From a virus: DNA of 57,543 bases. Position numbers and translations under genes: made by a program. This document shows, one piece after another, positions 7,386-15,294 of this stretch (its first letter is position 1; each line of letters starts with the position of its first letter). The notes beneath the pieces are model-generated. The model did not search any database. It saw only the letters and a list, made by a program, of their open reading frames with translations, and was not told the origin of the DNA. The stretch covers positions 1-57,543 of IMG/VR virus record IMGVR_UViG_3300021343_000001; one strand, written 5' to 3'.

Positions 7386-7708
7386 GCGATTCCTACATGA
7401 ACGCGCTGAGAGGTGATGTCCCCACCCTCGATCCTGTGGATGCTGCATACAAGCGCATTCTTTCGGAGGTCGAGGGTAGTTATCTCCGCGAGTGTTTCTT
7501 GGAGTTGAGCGTTGAAAACGAGAACCAGCAAACGATGATAGTTCGACCCTGCACGGCAGGGGTTAAACGCATGGTCGAAGTCCATGTGCATGATGCGTGC
7601 TTCGGGGATGGGGGTGATGGCCTGTATCCTGATGCGAGTCAACTCCGTCAAATGGCGACGTATCTTCTCGCAGCGGCTCGTTGGCTCGAGGAGGGCACCG
7701 ATGACTGA
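7382..7708 (+). CDS. Hypothetical protein (108 aa)
   Basis: GTG 7382 follows AGGAGGTGTGTT. The longer frame upstream overlaps the preceding gene and is not used. A mixed alpha/beta protein with no motif recognised; overlaps the next gene by 8 bases. Confidence 0.7.
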   Translation: MSDSYMNALRGDVPTLDPVDAAYKRILSEVEGSYLRECFLELSVENENQQTMIVRPCTAGVKRMVEVHVHDACFGDGGDGLYPDASQLRQMATYLLAAARWLEEGTDD

Positions 7709-7925
7709 CTACATCGACGGACCTGGAAGCGTGCCATGCTCGTGCTGTGGCAAACCGACACGAGCGCCAACCGAGCGAGACTTGCGCGAGGAGCTGGAGC
7801 AATGGCGCGCGGTGCGTGAGAGCGCGACGCTGGACCTGGAGAAGGCGAGCCGGGAGATCAAGAGGATCGAGGCGTTGCTCGCGAGTGATGCGCAGCTCGA
7901 CATCGAGGAGGTGATACGTGGCTAA
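7701..7925 (+). CDS. Small Zn-finger-like coiled-coil protein (74 aa)
   Basis: ATG 7701 behind GAGGAGGGC. The N-terminus has a CSCCG knuckle (residues about 11-15). The remainder, from EELEQWRAVRESATLDLEKA onward, is one long charged helix likely to form a coiled coil. A single Cys knuckle is too little for a confident zinc site. Confidence 0.7.
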   Translation: MTDYIDGPGSVPCSCCGKPTRAPTERDLREELEQWRAVRESATLDLEKASREIKRIEALLASDAQLDIEEVIRG

Positions 7926-8241
7926 TCTTTTGAGATCGTTCCCCAAAATACGACGAAACATCGAGCGCGTCGATGAACGCGCCGATGAGATCAACGCGCG
8001 CATACGCAGGCGATTTGATGCGCAAAGCGAACCACTCGATCAATTACGCAGAGCAGCGTTGATCGAGGCTTGCGCGATTCGCATCGGCTTCAAGGCGGCA
8101 AAGTTGTTGATCGATACCGCCAAGGCTGAGAATGCAAACACAGAGGATGTGTTCGAGTATGCCGGTCAACTCTCGGTCATGGTTGTCGAGGTGCTCAAGG
8201 GTGCGATTCGGCAGGCGGAGGAGGTGAGTGATGTGCGATAA
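7918..8241 (+). CDS. Hypothetical helical protein (107 aa)
   Basis: GTG start 7918 behind GAGGAGGTG, overlapping the previous gene. Basic N-terminal half, then helices with KAAKLLIDTAKAENA and VMVVEVLKGAIRQAEEV. Not recognised. Confidence 0.7.
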   Translation: MANLLRSFPKIRRNIERVDERADEINARIRRRFDAQSEPLDQLRRAALIEACAIRIGFKAAKLLIDTAKAENANTEDVFEYAGQLSVMVVEVLKGAIRQAEEVSDVR

Positions 8242-8401
8242 GTGCAACTGCGATGATACGTGGTCATTGATGGCGACGTGCCTCTTGTTGTGGATTATCC
8301 TCGGGTTGTTGTGGCAAGGCATCACGATCGATGGCGTGCAATACGAGGTCAACTCAAACTGGGGTGCGTTCGAGGTGACGCGCGTCGAAGGGAGCGAGTG
8401 A
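8231..8401 (+). CDS. Small membrane protein with Cys-rich N-terminus (56 aa)
   Basis: ATG 8231 lies inside the end of the previous gene behind GGAGGAGGTG, and the stop TGA (8399-8401) overlaps the ATG of the next gene. The N-terminus MCDKCNCDDTW has three Cys in six residues, then one strongly hydrophobic segment (ATCLLLWIILGLLW), then a short hydrophilic tail. Coupling at both ends makes it a convincing gene despite its size. Confidence 0.7.
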   Translation: MCDKCNCDDTWSLMATCLLLWIILGLLWQGITIDGVQYEVNSNWGAFEVTRVEGSE

Positions 8402-8517
8402 TGTTCAACGTGCTGTTCTTTGCTATACTGTTTGGCGTGTTCGGCCCGCCCGTGTATGCGGTGCTCGGGCTGATGGCGTTGTGGGAGAAGTTGACGAGAC
8501 GAGGAGAGAAGGGATGA
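8401..8517 (+). CDS. Small membrane protein (38 aa)
   Basis: ATG 8401 overlaps the stop of the 56-residue gene; AAGGGAGCGAG is the ribosome site. Residues 3-25 are one hydrophobic helix and the tail is basic (KLTRRGEKG). Typical single-pass phage micro-protein; role unknown. Confidence 0.65.
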   Translation: MFNVLFFAILFGVFGPPVYAVLGLMALWEKLTRRGEKG

Positions 8518-8696
8518 AGAGGCGAGACAAGTATCACTTTGCGATGGGCGTCATCGTGGCGCTTGGCGTGTTGTCATTCTTTCGCATGGCAAACGCCGTC
8601 GAACTCGGCACGCATGTCATATCTCCGTTGATGTCCGCCGTGGCGTTCATTTATGTGATGAGATGTCACCTGCAAGCAGGGAGAAGCGATGAGTGA
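8514..8696 (+). CDS. Small membrane protein (60 aa)
   Basis: ATG 8514 behind GAGGAGAGAAGGG, overlapping the preceding stop. Two hydrophobic segments (about residues 9-25 and 33-48). Last of three consecutive tiny membrane proteins before the terminase genes; holin activity cannot be excluded, but the position is far from the lysis region. Confidence 0.7.
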   Translation: MKRRDKYHFAMGVIVALGVLSFFRMANAVELGTHVISPLMSAVAFIYVMRCHLQAGRSDE

Positions 8697-9237
8697 CGAG
8701 AAGAAACGAGGACCGGGCGGGCGTCCTACCAAGTGCAACCCTGAGATCACGAGCGAGATCGAGGGGTATCTGCTCGAAGGCATGTGGATCGAACATGCCT
8801 GCGCGCTCGCGGGGATCACCGATGCCACCTATCGCAACTGGATCAAGCGTGGCGAGGATGAGATTAACCGCGTGAGCGTGCTTGAGGAGGGGGATGAGGG
8901 CTGTTATATCGAAGAAAGTGAAGAACCCTTCGTTCAGTTTTTTGTGTCTTGCACGCGCGCAAGAGCCATGGCGGACATCGAGCTGATCGAAGGTATTCGC
9001 GAGGCGGGGATGGGCGTTGATAAAGCCAAAGAGGTGTATCGCGACTACAAGGCGCTCGGGTGGCTGCTCGAACGTCGCAACCCGAAGTTGTTCCGTGCGC
9101 AGCAAGAGAACCTCGTGACGGTGAAGAAGGCGCAAGGCAAGCCCATCGACCTCGACGCGCTGTCAGACACGGCACTCGAAGAGCTGGAGGCGATCGCGGA
9201 AGAGCAGGCAGGGGGTGACGATGGGTTCGAGGAGTAG
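8689..9237 (+). CDS. terS: Terminase small subunit
   Basis: 182 residues. N-terminal GGRPTKCNPEITSEIEGYLLEG, then ACALAGITDATYRNWIKRGEDEI, is the helix-turn-helix DNA-recognition domain of small terminases, followed by helical oligomerisation segments including RARAMADIELIEGIREA. The protein recognises the packaging site and feeds DNA to the large subunit encoded 4.5 kb downstream. Several accessory genes separate the two, which is unusual; terS and terL are normally adjacent. Confidence 0.85.
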   Translation: MSDEKKRGPGGRPTKCNPEITSEIEGYLLEGMWIEHACALAGITDATYRNWIKRGEDEINRVSVLEEGDEGCYIEESEEPFVQFFVSCTRARAMADIELIEGIREAGMGVDKAKEVYRDYKALGWLLERRNPKLFRAQQENLVTVKKAQGKPIDLDALSDTALEELEAIAEEQAGGDDGFEE

Positions 9238-9303
9238 TTTGCCCTTGACCATCGCGGCGTGAGGGTGTTCCATGTTCTGGAATCTGAAACGAGGAGAGGA
9301 GAG

Positions 9304-10014
9304 ATGACAGACGAGTTGATCGGAAGAATGAAAGAATGCAGGATCGTGGTTAACGGCGCAGAACTTCGAGGGTTCGCGTCAGGCAACCATCTGCACATTC
9401 CGCAGCGACGAGGCATCACGATCGGTGATCGCTACTTGCTGACCATTCCATTCGAGAGTGGTGACATCGCGGTTGAACTCGACCGCGAGCGAGAGGAGCC
9501 GAACGGGCGTCGGGGATGGACGTTCTATGAGGCATCGGGCGACGATGGCCGCGAGCCTACCGTGATCGGCTATCTCATGACGTGGCCTGGCATGATCGCT
9601 GATGTGCATCTGCTCGGTCAGCAATGCGCGCTTCCTGTCAACAAGCAACTCGCCATCGGCAACATCTGCGCGACGATGGTCGCGTTCGATATGATCGCTC
9701 GCGGCGAGATGCCGGTGCATATGGTCGCGGACTTCGAGCGACCGCCGCTTGGCTTGCGTATTCAGACATTCAACACGAGGCATTACGCACAGGCGAAGAT
9801 CGCGCAGCGCACCTTCGAGAGCAGTCGTCAAGATAAGTTCAGCCCTTCGACGATGCAAAGCGAGGTCGTCAGGGCGATGCATGATGCAGGGTTTAGCGTC
9901 GAACTCGGTGAGGTTGCCTATCAGGTCATGTGGAAAGCGAGCGGGGCCATGGGAGTTGTGCGCATCGAGATGAAGACCGAGCACGTTCCTGCGGGCGATG
10001 AGGTGACGATATGA
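9304..10014 (+). CDS. Hypothetical protein (236 aa)
   Basis: ATG 9304 behind GAGGAGAGGAG. The 66-base gap before it holds a TTCCA/TGGAA dyad but no convincing promoter. The N-terminal half is strand-rich (YLLTIPFESGDIAVELD) and the C-terminal half has helices and strands. Not recognised. Overlaps the next gene (ATGA). Confidence 0.75.
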   Translation: MTDELIGRMKECRIVVNGAELRGFASGNHLHIPQRRGITIGDRYLLTIPFESGDIAVELDREREEPNGRRGWTFYEASGDDGREPTVIGYLMTWPGMIADVHLLGQQCALPVNKQLAIGNICATMVAFDMIARGEMPVHMVADFERPPLGLRIQTFNTRHYAQAKIAQRTFESSRQDKFSPSTMQSEVVRAMHDAGFSVELGEVAYQVMWKASGAMGVVRIEMKTEHVPAGDEVTI

Positions 10015-10199
10015 ACGATCCAATTGCACTTATCCTGTCGGCGTCCATGATCGCGTGGGCGATCTTCTATCATGGCTGGTTCACGAGCGGGGAGGGCTTC
10101 CAGCGCATCCCTGCTTATCAGGAGTTGGCGCTGGTGCTCACGTCGGTGGCGACGATCATTTACGGGTTGTTTCTTTTTGTCGTGAAGGTGATGGTATGA
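10011..10199 (+). CDS. Small membrane protein (62 aa)
   Basis: Two hydrophobic segments (residues about 5-22 and 42-60) joined by a polar loop; N-terminal region MNDPIALILSASMIAWAIF. It overlaps both neighbours by 3-4 bases. Unknown role. Confidence 0.7.
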   Translation: MNDPIALILSASMIAWAIFYHGWFTSGEGFQRIPAYQELALVLTSVATIIYGLFLFVVKVMV

Positions 10200-10588
10200 G
10201 CAGTCAGATGTACGAAGGGATCACCGATGATGAAATCTGGGAGTTCTGCGCGACGCGCAAACTCGACCCAAGGAATGGCGTGAAGGAGATCGATGATGCG
10301 TTTGCCGATGGTTTCGCAGCGATCGAGTTTCATTTCGTGGCGTGCCAGGAGCATTCGACGGATGAGCGTCATGGATTCGAGGGGTATCCAGAGCGGGGCA
10401 CTGTTGGCGCGCCGTTGGTCGAGTCGTCATTGGAGCGGCAAATCTCCAAGATCAAGATCATTCGTAACGTAAATTCGACGCGGATGTATCCAGTGGCAGT
10501 CTTCAAGTGTGTGGAGTGTGGTAAGCCTGTCGTGATGTGCGGCAATTCGCGACCCGCTACATGGCTTTATGGGAGGGCGTGGGTATGA
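10196..10588 (+). CDS. Hypothetical protein with C-terminal zinc-knuckle-like cysteines (130 aa)
   Basis: ATG 10196 overlaps the preceding stop. The C-terminal quarter contains FKCVECGKPVVMC, a CxxC plus a further Cys that could bind zinc. The rest is alpha/beta without recognised motifs. Confidence 0.7.
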   Translation: MSSQMYEGITDDEIWEFCATRKLDPRNGVKEIDDAFADGFAAIEFHFVACQEHSTDERHGFEGYPERGTVGAPLVESSLERQISKIKIIRNVNSTRMYPVAVFKCVECGKPVVMCGNSRPATWLYGRAWV

Positions 10589-11487
10589 GCGAGACATTCA
10601 ACGTCAAATCAGCGCGTCTCGTGATCGACGATCAGGAATACGACCTGGGCGACATCCCCATCGGCATCAAGCAGGCACCGCCCGTGCAGAACTTCGAGGG
10701 TTGGGGGGAACTGCGCAGCGCGTGCGGTGAGCGAGCCTGGGGTGCAGTCACCGACATGCTGCACCTGTGGCACCCTCGCAGCGCAGATGCCGCGCACAGC
10801 CTCGCAGCGTCGCTCGGGTGGATCGCCAGCGGTATGGACGCGCGAGACCTGATCATCGCTGACGAGTACGAGTTGAGGTTTGACGATCCCGATAAAGACG
10901 AGGTTGTGAAACTGAAGAGAATCATCGGGAGCAGTGATGAGAACCACGCTCACCATTACTGGGAGGCTCGTGTCGACGACTTTCAGTTTTCGGGCTTCAG
11001 GATGAAGTTTGATGGCACGGTCTGGCTCAATGCTACGCGCACAACCATCGACGTTGATGGCTTGCGAGGCATGACCGCCATGATCGAGGCTTGTGTGTGG
11101 ATCGCTGCCGTGGTGATCGACAGGCTCAATGGTAACGAGTGGCTGCAAGATAACCTGCGCTGCCCGCTCGGCGTGAGCATCGAGGCGGTGCGCGATGATT
11201 CGATGGGTATCGATCTCGCGGATGAGGAGTCTTATTCTACGACAACTCACAGCATGACGATCAACGGCGTGGTGGTATCAGTCGAGCAGCGTCCCGGCGA
11301 GTCAACGAATGATGTTGCTCGCAGGATGACTGAGGCGATCGCCAATGAGCCTGCGCTCGCGTTCTGCACTGCAACGCCGCATATCGATGAAGACGGCGAG
11401 TTGACTGTTGATGTGCAACCGAGGATGCAGGGCTTGACGATGGAGGTCGCGGGGCCTAGTTCGTATTTGCTCGAGGAGGAAGAGTGA
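10585..11487 (+). CDS. Hypothetical protein (300 aa)
   Basis: ATG 10585 behind GGGAGGGCGTGGGT, overlapping the previous stop. Strand-rich protein: ARLVIDDQEYDLGDIPIGIK at the N-terminus, and a C-terminal beta domain (MTINGVVVSVEQRPGES, LTVDVQPRMQGLTM). The regular beta pattern is compatible with a virion or adaptor protein, but no family is recognised and it lies between the terminase genes. Confidence 0.7.
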   Translation: MSETFNVKSARLVIDDQEYDLGDIPIGIKQAPPVQNFEGWGELRSACGERAWGAVTDMLHLWHPRSADAAHSLAASLGWIASGMDARDLIIADEYELRFDDPDKDEVVKLKRIIGSSDENHAHHYWEARVDDFQFSGFRMKFDGTVWLNATRTTIDVDGLRGMTAMIEACVWIAAVVIDRLNGNEWLQDNLRCPLGVSIEAVRDDSMGIDLADEESYSTTTHSMTINGVVVSVEQRPGESTNDVARRMTEAIANEPALAFCTATPHIDEDGELTVDVQPRMQGLTMEVAGPSSYLLEEEE

Positions 11488-11960
11488 GTGCTGCGCAGTA
11501 CAGGCGCGGGCAGCCTGTCTGGATCAAGGCAGGCGAAGGGTGGATCGAGGGCACCTTGCACCACGCGAGCATGGGCTCGACCCGCGTCCAGGTCCGCGTG
11601 GTGCTCGCTGGCGAGGCGCACATCCTCTCGGTGCCGCATGAAGGCGTCAGGCTTGACGCGCCGCCCCGAGAGGCACACACGTTCCGAGGTCACGCCATCT
11701 TTTGCCACGAGCAGGTGTGGTACTACCTCGACACCCTGGAGCCTGTGAGCAGGACATGGCACACCAGGGGGTGTGGGCGCTGCGGCAAGCAGGACACCCC
11801 CGAGGGGCACGACGGCTGCCTCGGGACGATCCTTGGTGCGCTCAACGCGTGCTGTGGGCATGGTGAGCCGGGCGACGCTTATATTCAATTCAAGGATCAC
11901 GAGCTGCGCGGACAAGCGGCGCTCGGCTATCTTCAAGCATCGAAAGAGGAGGAAGAGTGA
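11484..11960 (+). CDS. Conserved phage Cys-rich protein (158 aa)
   Basis: GTG 11484 in GAGTGAGTG overlapping the preceding stop; GAGGAGGAAGAG upstream. The centre has CGRCGKQDTPEGHDGCLG followed by NACCGHGEPGDAYIQF, a motif I have seen in small phage proteins of unknown function; the Cys and His residues could form a zinc site. An N-terminal SH3-like strand set (GQPVWIKAGEGWIEGTLHH) precedes it. Confidence 0.7.
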   Translation: MSAAQYRRGQPVWIKAGEGWIEGTLHHASMGSTRVQVRVVLAGEAHILSVPHEGVRLDAPPREAHTFRGHAIFCHEQVWYYLDTLEPVSRTWHTRGCGRCGKQDTPEGHDGCLGTILGALNACCGHGEPGDAYIQFKDHELRGQAALGYLQASKEEEE

Positions 11961-12196
11961 AGGCTTACTACGTTGTCGAATGTATCGCGCCAAAAACATT
12001 CGAGGCGCATTGGGCAGGTGGTGAGTTTGGTTGCTTTCAGACCGAATACACGCTGATTGTCGATGATCCTATCGAGCGGCACGAAGGCGAGAAAATCGAC
12101 GCCATCGTTTGTGCTGATTGCGGGTCTGACGACTTGACGAGAGGTCTCCGTTGCGAGGTGTGCGGTTGTGGTCGCACTGATCATGTGGAGATATGA
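11957..12196 (+). CDS. Small zinc-ribbon-like protein (79 aa)
   Basis: GTG 11957 behind GAGGAGGAAGA. The C-terminus has two CxxC pairs, CADCGSDDL and CEVCGCG, 16 residues apart, as in zinc ribbons. The N-terminal half is strand-rich. Possibly nucleic-acid binding. Confidence 0.7.
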   Translation: MKAYYVVECIAPKTFEAHWAGGEFGCFQTEYTLIVDDPIERHEGEKIDAIVCADCGSDDLTRGLRCEVCGCGRTDHVEI

Positions 12197-12208
12197 AGAG
12201 GAGGAAGG

Positions 12209-12493
12209 GTGAGCACTGCAAAGGACACAGGCTGGGTAACACCTACGGTTAACCTACTCCGCGAGGGCGGCGTGGAAGGGGCGTGCTGCCCATCGTGTGA
12301 CGAAGTGTGGGTAGGCATCAGGAGATCCAAGGAACTTGATGAGCAAGATGCCTCCGCCTATCTGGAATATCGAATGCATTACGATGGGTGGGCAGGCTGG
12401 CGAAGTTACAATAGCGCGACGAGGTGCTCGAAGTGCAAGACGGAAGTCGAGGTTTACCAGCGCATCCAACTGAAAGTGAAGGTGGCTCCATGA
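12209..12493 (+). CDS. Small zinc-ribbon-like protein (94 aa)
   Basis: GTG 12209 behind GAGGAGGAAGG. CCPSC (about residue 26) and CSKC (about residue 73) form a likely zinc-binding pair separated by a Tyr/Trp-rich segment. Second consecutive zinc-ribbon-like gene; function unknown. Confidence 0.7.
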   Translation: MSTAKDTGWVTPTVNLLREGGVEGACCPSCDEVWVGIRRSKELDEQDASAYLEYRMHYDGWAGWRSYNSATRCSKCKTEVEVYQRIQLKVKVAP

Positions 12494-12669
12494 ATGACGG
12501 ATTGAGGTTCGCCGGTATGATGATCCTCGGATCGATCGCGGTCGCGCTGATCCTCGGGTGGTTCGTCTGGCTTGGAAGTCAACACCAATCGCGCGAGGAT
12601 TTCATCGCCTGTCAGAAAAGCAACACGTTCGAGCAGTGCATCGAATGGCGCGAGCAGGGGAGGTTTTGA
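12490..12669 (+). CDS. Small single-pass membrane protein (59 aa)
   Basis: ATG 12490 overlaps the previous stop. One hydrophobic segment (MMILGSIAVALILGWFVWLG, residues 10-29) and a hydrophilic C-terminal tail with two Cys (residues about 42 and 51). Confidence 0.7.
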   Translation: MNDGLRFAGMMILGSIAVALILGWFVWLGSQHQSREDFIACQKSNTFEQCIEWREQGRF

Positions 12670-13343
12670 TGGACCACCTCACGCTCATGGCGGACACGCA
12701 TTGCCGCACGTTCGACATCGCCCCGGCCGAGATCCTCATCCACGCGGGCGACTTCTGCAACGCAGGCACGACGACCGAGCTGCGCGAACAGATCGAGTGG
12801 CTCGCGACCCTGCCAGCCGAGCACAAGGTTGTCATCGCCGGGAACCACGACATGTGCCTTCAGCGACCTGGGCAGCGAGAGCCGATGCTCGCGTTGTTCG
12901 AGAAGCACGGCATCACCTACCTCGAGGATTCGGGGTGCGAGGTGCTGGGATACAAGATCTGGGGCTCGCCCTACTCACCGACTTATGGGCGTTGGGCGTT
13001 CATGGAAAGCGACCAGGAACTTGTCGAGAGGTTCGCGCGCATCCCGCAAGGCATCGACATCCTGATCGTGCATGGTCCGCCCTACGGTCTCGGTGACTGG
13101 GTGCCTCGTGGCGAGCATGTCGGCTCACGAGCCCTCGTGCCACACATCGCGAGGGTCAAGCCGCGCTTGACGGTGCATGGGCATATACACGAGTGTGCGG
13201 GGCGGTGGAGGCATCCTCACGGCGGTTCGTGCGTGAATGCCTCGTGTGGGATGCGTCAGGTTTACGAGACGCACAACGGGCAGGTGTTTCGCGCGGTCGC
13301 GTGGGGCGATCCTGTCGTGTTGAGCAAGGGGGATATGCGATGA
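12669..13343 (+). CDS. Calcineurin-like metallophosphoesterase
   Basis: 224 residues. The metal-binding motifs occur in order: ADTHCR (DxH, residues 8-13), HAGDFCN (GD), AGNHD (about residues 60-64), IVHGPPYG (H, about residue 137) and HGHIHE (GHxH, about residue 175). Spacing matches the MPPED-like class of short phosphodiesterases. It likely hydrolyses a phosphodiester, nucleotide or nucleic acid; the substrate cannot be read from sequence. It sits just upstream of the terminase large subunit. A second, larger member lies at 44522-46012. Confidence 0.85.
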   Translation: MDHLTLMADTHCRTFDIAPAEILIHAGDFCNAGTTTELREQIEWLATLPAEHKVVIAGNHDMCLQRPGQREPMLALFEKHGITYLEDSGCEVLGYKIWGSPYSPTYGRWAFMESDQELVERFARIPQGIDILIVHGPPYGLGDWVPRGEHVGSRALVPHIARVKPRLTVHGHIHECAGRWRHPHGGSCVNASCGMRQVYETHNGQVFRAVAWGDPVVLSKGDMR

Positions 13344-13762
13344 ACATCGAGCGGACGCAACGCTGGCTTCGTCAATTTATGCGAGGCGAAATCGAGGCAT
13401 CGGAGGGTGATGTTCGCGAACTTGCAGATGCGCTTCGTGTGCTTTTTTACCGGTGGGCGGGGCTCACAGATCAGGAGCGCGCAAGCATATCTGACGAACT
13501 ATTGGAAGTCGTCGTAAGTGTTCGCGCTGAGGCAGAATGGCTTGTGCTCGAGCGTCTCGATGGTACATGTCAGCACTTACGGGCGAGTACGATTGATGAT
13601 TGGCGCGTTGTTGTTGGTGACTCCATGGGTCATGTGCCGCGACTGCCCTACATCGAGGGTGAAGGGCTGTGGATCGACATCTCGCCTCACGACATCGATG
13701 GCATCACGTCGCAATGGTTCAAGGCTATCCAGGCGGCTGATGCGTTCAGGAGGCGGCATTGA
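13340..13762 (+). CDS. Hypothetical protein (140 aa)
   Basis: ATG 13340 overlaps the phosphoesterase stop. Helical N-terminal half and a C-terminal part with GHVPRLPYIEGEGLWIDISP. No family recognised. Overlaps the TTG start of the terminase. Confidence 0.7.
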   Translation: MNIERTQRWLRQFMRGEIEASEGDVRELADALRVLFYRWAGLTDQERASISDELLEVVVSVRAEAEWLVLERLDGTCQHLRASTIDDWRVVVGDSMGHVPRLPYIEGEGLWIDISPHDIDGITSQWFKAIQAADAFRRRH

Positions 13763-15285
13763 CACTCGGTCTCGATGAATCACCACAGGAGGTGCTGCGC
13801 CGCGCGAGGGCGGCGAGGGCTCGGAGGGACTTCGGTTACTTCGTGCGCCTCGTCAAGCCTGAGTACGATGTGCAGTGGTTCCATGACGTGATCATCGAGG
13901 AACTCGCGCAGGCGACGCAGCACGAGCGCGGCGGTCGCGTCGGGCTCGCACTTCCACCAGGGCACGCCAAATCGGAGTATGCGATCCTCTATTGTGCGTG
14001 GATGGTCGCGCGAGATCCTGACATTCAGATCGCCTATGTGACCTACAACCTCGACTTCGCGAAGGTCCAGTTCAAACGGCTGAAGGATCTCGTAAGTAGT
14101 GCCCGATATGTGCACTACTTTGGCAGGCTGATCAACGACGCGCTCGCGGTCGATGCCGATGGCAAGGAAAACACAAAGGTCAAGTTCGAGATCACGAGCG
14201 GATCAGGTTGGGTTGCTGCGGCAGGCTTTGGCAGCGGGCTCGATGGTCTGCGTTGCGACCTGATCGTGATCGACGACCCGTTCAAAAAGGACGAGGCGTT
14301 TTCGCCTACGGTGCGCGAGGTGCGATGGAAGACCTACGTCGGTACGATCCTCCAGCGTCGCCGTCCTGACCGCCCATTGCACATCGTGATGCTCTTCACG
14401 CGCTGGCACCTCGACGACCTCACCGGGCGTTGCAAGAAGCATGAGCCTGATCAATGGCGATGGGTGGAGATCGAGGCGCTGCGCATGTCAGAACTCGACT
14501 CGCAGAAGGGCAGTCACATCGACGACCCGCGCGAGGATGGCGAGGCGCTCTGGGAAGCGGTCGCGACAGCGCAGGAACTCGAGGCGTACCAGACGCTCGA
14601 CGAGGGTCTGTTCTGGGCGGTGCAGCAACAGACCCCGATCCCGGCAGGCGGCGCGTTGTTCAAGAAGGACTGGTTCTCGCAGCGCTGGCAGCGTCTCACG
14701 CCGACGGGTGGCACGCTCTATCAGTCGTGGGATTTCAGGCATGGCGGCAAATCGGATGCAGGTTCGTATGCCGTGGGGCTGCTCGCGCTTCAGTTCGATC
14801 ACCAACCCGAGAAGCTCTACATCCTCTCGATGAAGCGCGCGCGGTGGTCGCCTGACGAGACGACAGATCACTTCAACGCGGCGCTGAATGACCCGCTGTG
14901 GGGCATGGCGTCGACGATCATCATCGAGAACGCGGGCGATGGAAAGAACATCCTCGCGCACTTCAAACACCGCCACAACGGGCTCGTCTCGATCAACCCG
15001 GCTGGCTCGGGCTCGAAGGTTCGACGCGCCCGCGCGACGGTGCCTTACGCCGCACGCGGGTCGGTCGTGTTGCCTGCTGTCGAGATCGCTTCGGATGAAC
15101 CATGGATCGATGCGTTCCTCGCGGAGGTGACGCTGTTCACCGACCTCGGGAGCGGCACCGGCAATGACGATATTGTCGACGCTTTGTCACAGTTGATCGA
15201 TTACGTGTATGATGCGAGCGACAGCGCCCTCGATGATCGGGGCTTGGCGCGCGAGGCTTGGAAGATCCTGATGGGGACAGCATAG
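13759..15285 (+). CDS. terL: Terminase large subunit
   Basis: 508 residues. The TTG start at 13759 is well placed after AGGAGG (13748-13753); no ATG is available nearby. The ATPase domain has Walker A LPPGHAKS (residues 65-72) and Walker B LIVIDD (168-173), then the coupling motif MLFTRWH. The nuclease domain begins near YQSWDF (first Asp) with IIIENAG and NDDIVDALSQ supplying later acidic residues. It packages DNA into the prohead through the portal. The neighbouring portal gene starts 10 bases on. Confidence 0.95.
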   Translation: MTLGLDESPQEVLRRARAARARRDFGYFVRLVKPEYDVQWFHDVIIEELAQATQHERGGRVGLALPPGHAKSEYAILYCAWMVARDPDIQIAYVTYNLDFAKVQFKRLKDLVSSARYVHYFGRLINDALAVDADGKENTKVKFEITSGSGWVAAAGFGSGLDGLRCDLIVIDDPFKKDEAFSPTVREVRWKTYVGTILQRRRPDRPLHIVMLFTRWHLDDLTGRCKKHEPDQWRWVEIEALRMSELDSQKGSHIDDPREDGEALWEAVATAQELEAYQTLDEGLFWAVQQQTPIPAGGALFKKDWFSQRWQRLTPTGGTLYQSWDFRHGGKSDAGSYAVGLLALQFDHQPEKLYILSMKRARWSPDETTDHFNAALNDPLWGMASTIIIENAGDGKNILAHFKHRHNGLVSINPAGSGSKVRRARATVPYAARGSVVLPAVEIASDEPWIDAFLAEVTLFTDLGSGTGNDDIVDALSQLIDYVYDASDSALDDRGLAREAWKILMGTA

Positions 15286-15294
15286 AGGGCACAC

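Noticed and set aside
9246-9290. Possible promoter before the gene at 9304
   Set aside because: TTGACC is present but no acceptable -10 lies at 16-18 bases.
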